Origin: Amycolatopsis nivea
GTDB taxonomy: Bacteria; Actinomycetota; Actinomycetes; Mycobacteriales; Pseudonocardiaceae
DNA: 64,000 bases
Assembly: GCF_004522235.1 (NCBI RefSeq)
Contig: NZ_SDLT01000040.1
Location: forward strand, 1 to 64,000
Reading direction: 5' to 3'
Part shown: positions 16,358 through 24,544 of the stretch, piece after piece
How the letters are laid out: each line of letters begins with the position of its first letter
Position numbering within the stretch: position 1 is the stretch's first letter
Notes under the pieces: model-generated
Told to the model about the DNA's origin: nothing
Databases searched by the model: none
The model's input: the letters and a program-made list of their open reading frames with translations, nothing else
Made by a program: the position numbers and the translations under genes

Positions 16358-17632
16358 ATGACGCACACGGTCAGTGCGGACCGGTCCGTTCGCACGGCAG
16401 GCCCGAAATTCGTCGTCGCCTACATCGCGGCACTGCTCGGCTGCTACTTCGCCCTCATCACCCCGGCGTCGGTCACCGTCGCCCTCCGGCTCCAGCAGAT
16501 CGACCCCGAGCACAAGGTCGGCGCCCTCGCGCTCGCGCTCGGCCTCGGTGCGCTGCTCGCCGTCGTCGCCAACCCGCTCTTCGGCCACCTCTCCGACCGC
16601 ACCACGTCCCGGTTCGGCATGCGCAAACCCTGGCTGATCGCCGGGATCTTCGGCGGCACCGGCGGGCTGCTCGTGGTCGCGTTCGCCACCACGACGGCCA
16701 TGGTCGTGGTCGGCTGGTGCCTGACCCAGATCCTGTTCAACGCCGCGCTCGCCGCGATGGTCGCCCTGCTGCCCGACCAGATCCCGGCGGAGCGGCGCGG
16801 CGTGGTGAGCGCGCTGATGGGCGTCTGCTTCCCGGTTTCGATGATCGGCGGCAGCTACGTCGCGCAGGCCGTGACCGGGCTGCCGCCGTTCTGGATGTTC
16901 CTGCTCCCCGCGATCGCCGCGCCGATCACCGTCGTCATCCTGTGCGCCGTCCTGCGGGACCGCCGCCTCGACCCGGCGGAGCGGACCCCGTTCGGCATCC
17001 GCGACCTCGGCCGGATGTTCTCGTTCCGGCCCCGGCACAACCCGCCGTTCGCGTGGGCCTGCCTGATGGTTTTCCTGCTGTCGATCGGATTCTCGACCTT
17101 CACCACCTACCTGGTCTACTACCTGTCCGACGTATTGGGCGTGGGCAGCGGCGAGGTCGCGCACGCCGCGTTCGTCGTGAACCTGATCGCCTTCGGCATC
17201 GCCCTGCCCGCGAGCCTGGCCGGCGGCTGGATCACCGACCGGTTCGGCCGCCGCGGGCTGATGATGCTCTCGTCGGCGGTGCTGCTGGCGCTCGCGCTGG
17301 CGGTGCTGATCGTGGCGAAGAGCGTCCCGATGCTCTACGTCAGCGCCGCGATCGCCGGCGTCGGGCTGGGCGGGTACTTCTGCGGCCATTTCGCGGTCCC
17401 GGCTGCGCTCCTCTCGGGGGACGGCGAGGCGGCGCGCGAGATGGGGGTGGTGAACATCGCGCTCACGCTGCCGAGTTCGCTGGTGCCGGTTTACGGGCCG
17501 GTGTTGTTGTCGTTCGGTTCGAGCACGAGCACGAATTACCCGCTGCTGTTCGGGTCCGGTGTGGTCGCTTGTCTGCTGGCGATTCCGGTGATGCGGAAGA
17601 TCCGCGGGCTCAACCGGCCGCCTGCGGGATGA
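16358..17632 (+). CDS. MFS transporter (sugar uptake likely)
   Basis: 424 residues with about 12 membrane helices. The first cytoplasmic loop has the MFS signature GHLSDRTTSRFGMRKPW and a second half copy is GGWITDRFGRRG. I chose ATG 16358 because it follows GGAGAA and gives a normal cytoplasmic N terminus; an earlier in-frame start would overlap the regulator. The loop sequence and context (ROK regulator, glycoside oxidase) suggest uptake of a carbohydrate or glycoside. It ends just before a 47-bp palindrome. Confidence 0.9.
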   Translation: MTHTVSADRSVRTAGPKFVVAYIAALLGCYFALITPASVTVALRLQQIDPEHKVGALALALGLGALLAVVANPLFGHLSDRTTSRFGMRKPWLIAGIFGGTGGLLVVAFATTTAMVVVGWCLTQILFNAALAAMVALLPDQIPAERRGVVSALMGVCFPVSMIGGSYVAQAVTGLPPFWMFLLPAIAAPITVVILCAVLRDRRLDPAERTPFGIRDLGRMFSFRPRHNPPFAWACLMVFLLSIGFSTFTTYLVYYLSDVLGVGSGEVAHAAFVVNLIAFGIALPASLAGGWITDRFGRRGLMMLSSAVLLALALAVLIVAKSVPMLYVSAAIAGVGLGGYFCGHFAVPAALLSGDGEAAREMGVVNIALTLPSSLVPVYGPVLLSFGSSTSTNYPLLFGSGVVACLLAIPVMRKIRGLNRPPAG

Positions 17633-17642
17633 CGGGAAGTTC

Positions 17643-17689
17643 GTGAGGGGAACCCTGAAGGAATCAGATTCCGTCAGGGTTCCCCTCAC
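17643..17689. repeat. 47-bp near-perfect palindrome, copy 1 (terminator-like)
   Basis: Arms GTGAGGGGAACCCTGA and TCAGGGTTCCCCTCAC flank a nested GGAAT-cag-ATTCC hairpin, so 22 of 23 possible pairs form with a 3-nt loop. An almost identical element lies at 40755-40801 and related ones at 55573-55619 and 55635-55681. It sits between the MFS gene and the convergent small gene, whose stop codon lies inside it. Probably a bidirectional terminator or a mobile REP-like element. Confidence 0.85.
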
Positions 17690-17945
17690 GACCTGGGGAA
17701 AGCAGGCGCTCCAGTTCGGTTTCGGCCTCGCTGCTTCCGGCGTCCGAAAGCCGTTGCAGTTCCCGCAGATCGCTCCTCGCCACCGCCCGGCGGGTCAGCA
17801 AGCGTCCGGCGTGTTCGCTGCCCTCGTCGAGCAGTTCGGACAGCTCGGCCAGGTCGCCGCGGCGGTCGGCGAGATCGGCGAGGCGATCCAGTGCGGTTTC
17901 GTTCCCCTCGTCAGCGAGGGCGCGCAGGGTGTCGTAATCGTGCAA
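17664..17945 (-). CDS. Small repeat-like hypothetical protein (possibly a remnant)
   Basis: 93 residues, almost all helical, with repeated LADEGNETALDRLADLADRRGD-like units (ALADxGxxxA pattern) that resemble Sel1 or TPR-type helical repeats. Two points make it uncertain: the start would be TTG at 17945 with no clear ribosome-binding site, and the last residues and stop are supplied by the 47-bp palindrome. Its start abuts the decayed MerR gene on the other strand. It may be a truncated or relocated gene. Confidence 0.5.
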   Translation of the reverse strand: MHDYDTLRALADEGNETALDRLADLADRRGDLAELSELLDEGSEHAGRLLTRRAVARSDLRELQRLSDAGSSEAETELERLLSPGREGNPDGI

Positions 17946-18432
17946 GGGCTCATGCCCGAGCGCGCGCGATGCCTCCGGATACCGCCGCTACGACGCGCAG
18001 GCGGTCATCGACCTGGCCCGCATCGTCACGCTCGACCGGATCGACGCGGAGTTGCGCGATCGCATCCGGCAACGCGAACAACGCCGCGCCCGGTTGCGAG
18101 GCCTCGATCAGTCCGACCGCCTCTTCTGCCGTCCGACGCCATCACGTTCATCGACCGGCTGAAGCGAGCAGGACTGTCCGAGCGGCACGAGAATGCCATC
18201 CGCGACGGCTGGATCCTTTGTCTGCGCGCTCGAGCCGGACGTCGCCCGCGTCGTTCTCGCCACCCGCAGGACAATCCGGAGTACGTAGCTGTTCTCCGCG
18301 CGTACGACGAGGCGATCGAGTGGAGTCCCGACGATCCCCTGGCTCGAAACGATCGCCGACGCAGCCGCCAAGCTCGGCCAGCGGATGACGTTGCCGTCTG
18401 ATCTGCCGTCGCCAAGCGGATCAGCGAAGCGA
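17937..18432 (+). pseudogene. Decayed MerR-family regulator
   Basis: Reading across frames recovers a MerR-like protein lacking the first 30 or so residues of its helix-turn-helix: VQGLMPERA, a shift, DASGYRRYDAQAVIDLARIV, a shift near 18130, DAITFIDRLKRAGLSERH, shifts around 18215-18270 through EPDVARVVLATRRTI, then PEYVAVLRAYDEAIEWSPDD and a last frame WLETIADAAAKLGQRM. At least five frame changes and an internal stop make it non-functional. It has no clean single open frame, and the 93-residue gene begins exactly where the MerR remnant is truncated. Confidence 0.8.
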
Positions 18433-19014
18433 AGAACGCGCCGTCGGAGCCAAGCGAAGCCGCTGCACCTCGGCACCAATAGCGAGCTGGGATTCGAACA
18501 CCCGCAACGCCGCGAGATCCGGGAAAACCCAGACCCCGACGCGGACGTTCTCCCCTTCGCGCACTGGCAGCGCACGGAAGGTGTTCTCCGCGGGCTCGGT
18601 GACGAAGGAGGCAAGCGGCGCAACGAAATCAGCACCAGGCGGGCCGATCAGGACCAGGATTCGCGAGGGCGGTTCGACGGCATCGACGGGCCGGGACATC
18701 GGCGGGAAGTCGGTTTCGGCGCGGAGCAGCAGGACGTTGTCGCTGTCGAGCATGGTGGCGTTCGCGGCGGCGCGGTGTTTCCGCCAGGCCTCGCCTTCGA
18801 GGTAGAAAGCGGTCAACGCGGCGTGCCGGGCGGCCATGTCCGGGAAGGAACGGAACCACACGAACCGGTCCGGGGCGTCCTCGTCGCGGAATTGGCCGAC
18901 GACGGTGCAGCCCGCGGCCTCCTGCGGTTCCACCAGCGCACGGTCGAACAGGTCGATCAGGACGTCCCGTTGCCCGGGCCGGAGGGTGTACTGGCGGAGT
19001 TCCACGACGGTCAC
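18421..19014 (-). CDS. NIPSNAP-family protein
   Basis: 197 residues, two ferredoxin-like NIPSNAP repeats. The first repeat opens with VVELRQYTLRPGQRD and contains FVWFRSFPDMAARHAAL and FYLEGEAWRKHRAAANATM; the second is more divergent. GTG 19014 is chosen for the typical family N terminus; the long open frame upstream is antisense to the AraC-type gene. Function of bacterial NIPSNAP proteins is poorly known; some act like small monooxygenase-like folds. Confidence 0.85.
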   Translation of the reverse strand: MTVVELRQYTLRPGQRDVLIDLFDRALVEPQEAAGCTVVGQFRDEDAPDRFVWFRSFPDMAARHAALTAFYLEGEAWRKHRAAANATMLDSDNVLLLRAETDFPPMSRPVDAVEPPSRILVLIGPPGADFVAPLASFVTEPAENTFRALPVREGENVRVGVWVFPDLAALRVFESQLAIGAEVQRLRLAPTARSSLR

Positions 19015-19098
19015 GCGAGCGAATCTGCCACCCCGTCGCGGCGCGAGCGAGTGGCAGGACTGACTCCTTCCGCAAAATTCCTGCCGTATCCTCGCAGC

Positions 19099-20052
19099 AT
19101 GCGAACCGTCGCGGTCGCGCTGGTCGACGACATGCCGTTGTTCGAGCTGGCCATCGCCGCCGAGGTGTTCGGGCCGTCCCGGACCGACCTCGCCGACCCC
19201 TGGTACGAGCTGCGGTTCTGCGCGGAGAAGCCGGAAACCCGCACCGAGTTCGGCTTCCGGCAGCACGCCAGTTACGGTCTCGAGACGCTCAAAGACGCCG
19301 ATACCGTGCTGGTTCCCGCCTTGCCGTACGCGTGTGTCCAAACTGGACAGCCGATCCCGGCGCACCTGGTCGACGCCATCCGGGAGGCAGCGGCCCATGG
19401 CGCCCGGATCGTTTCGCTGTGCACGGGCGCGTTCGCGCTCGCGGCGGCGGGTCTGCTGGACGGTCGGCGAGCGGCGACGCATTGGATGTACGCCGCCACG
19501 CTCGCCATGCTGCATCCGCGGGTCCAGGTTGACGCGTCCGTGCTCTACGTGGACGACGGGCAGGTGCTCACCAGCGCCGGACGCAGCGCGGGCATCGACC
19601 TCTGCCTGCACGTCGTGCGCAGCGACCTCGGCGCGCACGTCGCCAACGAGGTCGCCCGCCGGATGGTGCTGCCCGCGCATCGCGGCGGCGGACAAGCGCA
19701 GTACGTCTCCGCGACGGTGCCGGACACCGACGACGCCGGGCTCGGGCCGGTGCTGCACTGGGCGACGCGCCACCTCGACCAGCCGCTGACGGTCGAGCAA
19801 CTGGCCCGCCGAGCCGGGGTCAGCCCGCGTACCTTCGTCCGCCGGTTCCACGACGCCACCGGGACGACGCCGTTGCAATGGCTGCTCGACCAGCGCGTCC
19901 TGCGCGCCCGCAGCCTGCTGGAATCCACCGATCTGCCGGTCGGCCTGATCGGCGAACGCAGCGGCCTCGGTTCGGCGGCCAACCTCCGCCGCCATTTCAC
20001 ACTCCGGCTGGGGACGGCTCCGACGGAATATCGGCGCGCGTTCCGCGGATGA
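19099..20052 (+). CDS. GlxA-type AraC-family transcriptional regulator
   Basis: 317 residues: a DJ-1/PfpI-like N-terminal domain (about 1-190) with the Cys nucleophile-elbow motif SLCTGAFALAAAGLLDGRRAATHW, then two AraC helix-turn-helices (about 220-315) including LTVEQLARRAGVSPRTFVRRF and the second motif GSAANLRRHFTLRLGTAPTEY. Its 3' end overlaps the convergent MFS pump by 56 bp, so both C termini are encoded on the same DNA. Likely regulator of that pump or of the NIPSNAP gene, by proximity only. Confidence 0.92.
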   Translation: MRTVAVALVDDMPLFELAIAAEVFGPSRTDLADPWYELRFCAEKPETRTEFGFRQHASYGLETLKDADTVLVPALPYACVQTGQPIPAHLVDAIREAAAHGARIVSLCTGAFALAAAGLLDGRRAATHWMYAATLAMLHPRVQVDASVLYVDDGQVLTSAGRSAGIDLCLHVVRSDLGAHVANEVARRMVLPAHRGGGQAQYVSATVPDTDDAGLGPVLHWATRHLDQPLTVEQLARRAGVSPRTFVRRFHDATGTTPLQWLLDQRVLRARSLLESTDLPVGLIGERSGLGSAANLRRHFTLRLGTAPTEYRRAFRG

Positions 20053-21316
20053 GCCCCAGCGCGGTCACTCCGGCCGCGACGGTCAGGGCGACCGCTGTCC
20101 AGCACGCGACCGTCACGCCGGCGTCGAGGAAAACCGTGGTCAGCATGGCGACTCCGACGGTTCCGCCGAGTTGCTGCACCGCGTTCAGCAGCCCGGCCGC
20201 CGAACCTGTCTCCGAGGGACGGACGAGGGCGAGCGCCGCGGTGAAGAACGGCACGGTGAACAACCCGGTTCCCGTTCCCGCGATCGCCAGCGGGAGCAGC
20301 AGTGGCCAGCCCAGTGCGATCCCGGTGATTCCCGCGGCCAGGAAAACCACGCCAGCAAAGAGAATCCGGGTGCCGAAGCGCGGGACGAGCCAGCGTCCGG
20401 CCACAAAGGACGATACCGCCAGCCCGCACGACCACGGCAGCAACGAGAGTCCGGCGGTCCGGGCGTCGGCGTGCTGGGTCAGTTGGAGGAACAGGACGAC
20501 GACCTGGGTCAAGCCGGTCATCACGGCGAAGAACAGCACTGACGTCGTCAATCCAGCCGGGAAACCGAGGCCGCGGAAGAGGCTGCGCTCGATCAGGCCG
20601 CCGCGAAACCGTTGCTGCAGAGTGAAAACCACGAGCACCGCCACTCCGGCGGCGACGAGATAACCGTTCCACTGCGTGAGCAGCGGATAGACGACGAGCC
20701 CGGCCCCCAGCACGACCAAACCGGTCCCGAGCAGGTCGAGCCGCGGCCGGGAGGCGGACCGGTCTTCGGTCAGCAATCCGGACGCGGCGAGCACGGCGAC
20801 CCCGAGCGGGACGTTCACCAGGAACACCGACCGCCACGACCAGGCGTCGGTCAGCAGTCCGCCGAGGACCGGACCGCTCACCGCGGCCAGCCCCATCACC
20901 GGGCCGATCATGCCGAGCGCTCGTGCCCGGGCCGCGCCGTCGAACAGGACGCGGATCAGGCCGATCGTCTGCGGGATCACCAAGGCGGCCGAAGCTCCTT
21001 GCAGGGCCCGGAAAACGAGCAGGAACCCGGGCGTGGTCGCGGCCGCGCACAAGGCCGAGGAGAGCACGAAACCGGCCACGCCGAGCTGGAAGGTGCGGCG
21101 TCGGCCGATGATGTCGCCGAGGCGTCCGCCGGTGATCAGCAGGAGCGCGAAGGGCAGCGTGTACCCGGCGGTGTAGAAGGAGATCGTGCTGGGCGCGCCG
21201 CCGAGTTCGGCGTGCACCGCGGGCGCGGCGACCTGGACGATGGTGGTGTCGAGGAGGTTCATCGCCTCCGCGACGAGCAGGACCGCCAGCGCGGCCCAGC
21301 GACGTGAATCGTTCAT
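19997..21316 (-). CDS. MFS efflux transporter (DHA2/EmrB-like)
   Basis: 439 residues, about 14 membrane helices. Signatures of the drug/H+ antiporter-2 group are the first-helix LLDTTIVQVAAPAV, loop GGRLGDIIGRRR and the motif C-like GPVLGGLL. Start ATG 21316 places the first helix directly after a short tail. Divergent from the AsnC-type regulator gene with a 95-bp gap, a common arrangement for a regulator and the pump it controls. Confidence 0.9.
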   Translation of the reverse strand: MNDSRRWAALAVLLVAEAMNLLDTTIVQVAAPAVHAELGGAPSTISFYTAGYTLPFALLLITGGRLGDIIGRRRTFQLGVAGFVLSSALCAAATTPGFLLVFRALQGASAALVIPQTIGLIRVLFDGAARARALGMIGPVMGLAAVSGPVLGGLLTDAWSWRSVFLVNVPLGVAVLAASGLLTEDRSASRPRLDLLGTGLVVLGAGLVVYPLLTQWNGYLVAAGVAVLVVFTLQQRFRGGLIERSLFRGLGFPAGLTTSVLFFAVMTGLTQVVVLFLQLTQHADARTAGLSLLPWSCGLAVSSFVAGRWLVPRFGTRILFAGVVFLAAGITGIALGWPLLLPLAIAGTGTGLFTVPFFTAALALVRPSETGSAAGLLNAVQQLGGTVGVAMLTTVFLDAGVTVACWTAVALTVAAGVTALGLIRGTRADIPSEPSPAGV

Positions 21317-21411
21317 GCCGCCAGCCTGGACAGCGGCGAGACACGATTCCAGCCACCGGCTCAAAGGGACAGAAATCTTCCACTCAGGACAGTCTGGTGC
21401 AGAATCAAGCC

Positions 21412-22365
21412 ATGCTCGACGACCTCGACCACGCCCTGGTCCACGCACTCCAGATCGACGGCCGCGCCCCGTTCGCGCGGATCGGCACCGTTCTCGGCGT
21501 CTCGACGCAGACCGTCGCACGCCGCTACCGACGGCTGCGCGCTGAAGCCGGACTGCGCGTCGTCGGGCTCGCCGCACCGCATCGCGCCGGACAGACGCAG
21601 TGGCTCGTGCGGCTCACCGTCGTCCCGGCAGTCGCGCAACGGGTCGCCGACGCGCTCGTCCGCCGCACCGACACGACCTGGGTCAAGCTCGCCGGCGGCG
21701 GTACGGAAATCTGCGTCATCGTCCACACCGCCAACGGGTCCGCCCCGGAGCACGGCCTGCTGCTGCACGACATCCCGCGCACGACCGGCATCACTGCCGT
21801 GTCCGCGCACCAGCTCCTGCACCTGTATCACGGCGGACCGACCGCCTGGCAAGGCCGCGCCGAGGTTCTCACCGACGCCCAACGCCGCCAACTGGAACCC
21901 GAAACCCGCGCCACGGCCGCCGAAGCGACCGCCGCCGACGAGCCCTTGCTCACCGCGTTGCAGCGAGACGGCCGCCTAGGCCAGACCGAGCTGGCGACCG
22001 TCACCGGCTGGTCCGCCGCGACCGTCGCCCGCCGGATCGCCGACCTGCGCGCGGCGGAAACTCTCTATTTCGACGTGGAAATCGACGCCCGGCTCTTCGG
22101 CGCGACCACGCAGGCGCTGCTGTGGATGGCCGTAGCCCCCGCCGACCTCGACGCCGTCGCTACCGAACTAGCCACCCACCGCGAACTAGCCGTCGTCGCC
22201 GCGACCACAGGGCCGACGAACCTCCTTGCGCACGCCCTCTGCGCTGATCCCCCAGCCCTGCACCGCTACCTCACCCACCAACTCGGCGCACTCCCCGGCA
22301 TCCGCTCCTGCGAAACCGCACCAGTCCTGCGCACCCTCAAAGCCGCCAGCCCACTCACCCGCTGA
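21412..22365 (+). CDS. Lrp/AsnC-family regulator with two DNA-binding modules
   Basis: 317 residues containing two consecutive AsnC-type units. The first helix-turn-helix is LDDLDHALVHALQIDGRAPFARIGTVLGVSTQTVARRY-like at the N terminus (cited in part), the second is at about residues 185-230 (ALQRDGRLGQTELATVTGW). Each is followed by a ligand-binding-type alpha/beta segment. ATG 21412 is preceded by CAGAAT ending 6 nt upstream, so the mRNA may be leaderless. The 3' end overlaps eccD by 11 bp tail to tail. Confidence 0.9.
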   Translation: MLDDLDHALVHALQIDGRAPFARIGTVLGVSTQTVARRYRRLRAEAGLRVVGLAAPHRAGQTQWLVRLTVVPAVAQRVADALVRRTDTTWVKLAGGGTEICVIVHTANGSAPEHGLLLHDIPRTTGITAVSAHQLLHLYHGGPTAWQGRAEVLTDAQRRQLEPETRATAAEATAADEPLLTALQRDGRLGQTELATVTGWSAATVARRIADLRAAETLYFDVEIDARLFGATTQALLWMAVAPADLDAVATELATHRELAVVAATTGPTNLLAHALCADPPALHRYLTHQLGALPGIRSCETAPVLRTLKAASPLTR

Positions 22366-23731
22366 CCGCCTCGTACACCCCAGCGATCAACGCCACGAAC
22401 GGCACCAACGACAACAGCACCAGAAACTCGGAAATATCCAGCAACCGCGACCAGTACGGCGACCGCACCCCGCGCGCGACCCGCGTCGCGTAGAACAGCG
22501 ACACCACCGCGGCCAGCACCAGCGCCAGTCCGGCCGCGAGGAGCGCGATCCGCTGGTTGTCCGCGATAAGCCAGAAACCCGCGGTCAGCAAGGCGGCGAG
22601 ACCAAAACCAACCAGCACCAGCCGTTGCGTGCGGCCCGCGTATGCGCGCGAACGCTGGATCCACGCCGTCCCGACCAGCGCCGCCAGCCCGGCTTCCCAC
22701 GGTCCGCCGGTGGCGAGCACGATCGACGAACCGATCACCACCAGCCCGAGCGCCACCAGCAGGCTGGTGAGCAACGCCTGCGCATACGTCGTCCGCCCGG
22801 CCATTTCCGCGCCGAGCGACGGCTGTTCGTTGGCGCGGAAGGATTCCATGTCGTCCGGCACGCGCGGGAGCGGCATCCGGCCCAGCCGCAATGCGAGCAT
22901 CGGCGCGACAGCCGCCAACGCGGTCGCCAGCACGGCCGCGACAGCCGCGGCGGCAACTGGCTTCGCGCCCGTCAGCAATACCACGCCGGTCGCAATCGCG
23001 CCGATCCCGGCCGAACCGACGACCGCGACGAAGAACGGCAGCCGGTCCGCCACCGAAACCGCGGCCAGCACCCCGTAAACAGTCACCGCGGCGAGCCCAG
23101 CGGCAAGCGGCCCGGCGGAGAGCGAGAACATCGAATGCGGTGGCAGCAACGACATTCCGGACAGGAACGCCACTCCGACCCCGGCCAGCGCACCGGCCGC
23201 TCCCGCGCCCGAATCGCCGTACGCGCGGCTCAGCGCGCCGCCGCCGAGCAGCAGCACGACCGCGAGCAGCCCGGTGCCGATCGGCGCGAGCACGCTGCCC
23301 GCCAGCGACGCCTGGATCAGCAGCCCGCCCGCGAACAACAGCAGCGCAGCCGCCGTGATCCCGGCTCGCCGCGCGACCTTCGGCCCCCACGCGGTCGACG
23401 CGGATTCGCCGACGCTCGCGATCGAGTCGACCACGTCGTCGAACAACAGCGGGCCGCGCGGACGTTCGCGCGGGGTCAGGTGCAGCACCTCGCCGTCTCG
23501 CACCTGCGCGGCGGCCACGGTGAGCCCGAGCGCGAGCGGCGCGCCGCCGAGCCGCGACAGCACCCAGCCCGGATGCTCGGCCGACGCCTGCCCGGCCGCC
23601 CCGGCGAGCCGGACCAGCTGCGGCACCAGCTCGGCGAACGTGCTCTGCTGCGGCAGCGCGACGTCCACCCTGGCGCGCGGGGTGACGATCGTGACGCGCC
23701 GGGTCGACCCGGCGACGGCCGGCGCGCTCAC
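22355..23731 (-). CDS. eccD: Type VII secretion integral membrane protein EccD
   Basis: 458 residues: a ubiquitin-like (YukD) N-terminal domain of about 90 residues (RRVTIVTPRARVDVALPQQ), a linker with LHLTPRERPRGPLLFDDVVD, then about 11 membrane helices. This is the channel-lining component of ESX systems. Last gene of the operon that starts with the WXG protein at 27753. ATG 23731 overlaps the YbaB-like gene by 4 nt. Confidence 0.94.
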   Translation of the reverse strand: MSAPAVAGSTRRVTIVTPRARVDVALPQQSTFAELVPQLVRLAGAAGQASAEHPGWVLSRLGGAPLALGLTVAAAQVRDGEVLHLTPRERPRGPLLFDDVVDSIASVGESASTAWGPKVARRAGITAAALLLFAGGLLIQASLAGSVLAPIGTGLLAVVLLLGGGALSRAYGDSGAGAAGALAGVGVAFLSGMSLLPPHSMFSLSAGPLAAGLAAVTVYGVLAAVSVADRLPFFVAVVGSAGIGAIATGVVLLTGAKPVAAAAVAAVLATALAAVAPMLALRLGRMPLPRVPDDMESFRANEQPSLGAEMAGRTTYAQALLTSLLVALGLVVIGSSIVLATGGPWEAGLAALVGTAWIQRSRAYAGRTQRLVLVGFGLAALLTAGFWLIADNQRIALLAAGLALVLAAVVSLFYATRVARGVRSPYWSRLLDISEFLVLLSLVPFVALIAGVYEAVSG

Positions 23732-24051
23732 TGCTGGGACCTGGACGCCTCGATCACCGGCGCGAACTTCGCGCTGCTCGCCTCGGCGAGCTTCTGCAGG
23801 CCGGCGTTCACCGCTTCGAGCACGATCTCCGACAGCGTGCGCGCGTCGTACTCGCGGATCGCGCGCTGGTCGATGTCGACCGAGGTGAACCGGCCGTCGC
23901 CGCGCAGCGTCACGGTCACCTCGTTCTGCCGCGACGCGGCCTTGACCTCCATCGCCTCGACCGTGCGCTGGATCCGCTGCACCTCTTCGGTCTGCTTGCG
24001 GACCTGCGCGAGCAGCTCGTCCATGTCCGGCACGGCATACGGTTCAGTCAC
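23728..24051 (-). CDS. YbaB/EbfC-family protein within type VII operon
   Basis: 107 residues. After a short N-terminal extension comes MDELLAQVRKQTEEVQRIQ, then VTVTLRGDGRFTSVDID and a C-terminal helix, matching the YbaB/EbfC nucleoid-associated fold. In actinobacterial ESX loci, small YbaB-like proteins occur and their role is unclear; DNA binding is not shown. GTG 24051 overlaps the upstream gene by 8 nt; ATG at 24024 is an alternative. Confidence 0.8.
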   Translation of the reverse strand: MTEPYAVPDMDELLAQVRKQTEEVQRIQRTVEAMEVKAASRQNEVTVTLRGDGRFTSVDIDQRAIREYDARTLSEIVLEAVNAGLQKLAEASSAKFAPVIEASRSQQ

Positions 24052-24544
24052 CGTCGTTCTCCTTCTCCTGCGGGGTTTCGCGGCGGACGTGCACGCTGGC
24101 GACGAACTTCCGGAAGTCGGGGACGAGCGTGCGCGCATCCTGCGGATCGGCCGTGCAGACCAGTTCCAGCACGACCCGCCCGGCCGGACCGGGCACGGTC
24201 AGGAACACCTGGATCTGCACCAGATCCTGGCCTTCTCCGGTGCGCATCCGCAAGGTCTGGGTGCAGCCGGGCGCGACCGCGCTGCCGACCTCTTGGCGGT
24301 CGAGGACGTCGAGCAGCGCCATCGTCCGGCCGAGCCGTTCGACCGCCTCGTCGGCGATGTCCTTCATCGGCAGGGAATCCGGGCGCTGCTGGATGCCGAG
24401 CGTGATGTTCGGGGTGAACTCCGCCCGCGGATTCGGGTGCACGGCAACGAAAACGAGACCGGGTGCGATCGGCGGCACCGGCGTCCAGCCCTCCGGGACG
24501 TCGAAGCCCAGCGGGAGCGTCACCAGATCCGCCATGGCGCTCAC
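24044..24544 (-). CDS. Hypothetical type VII-associated protein (PsbP/LpqN-like fold suspected)
   Basis: 166 residues, no signal peptide or membrane span. The pattern LPLGFDVPEGWTPVPP, then VHPNPRAEFTPNITLGIQ and a C-terminal ELVCTADPQDARTLVPDFRKFVASV resembles the Mog1/PsbP/DUF1795 fold (LpqN-like), recognised from pattern only. GTG 24544 overlaps the upstream substrate gene as GTGA, so I prefer it to the ATG at 24535. Position between substrates and eccD suggests a chaperone or accessory role, which is inference. Confidence 0.65.
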   Translation of the reverse strand: MSAMADLVTLPLGFDVPEGWTPVPPIAPGLVFVAVHPNPRAEFTPNITLGIQQRPDSLPMKDIADEAVERLGRTMALLDVLDRQEVGSAVAPGCTQTLRMRTGEGQDLVQIQVFLTVPGPAGRVVLELVCTADPQDARTLVPDFRKFVASVHVRRETPQEKENDGD

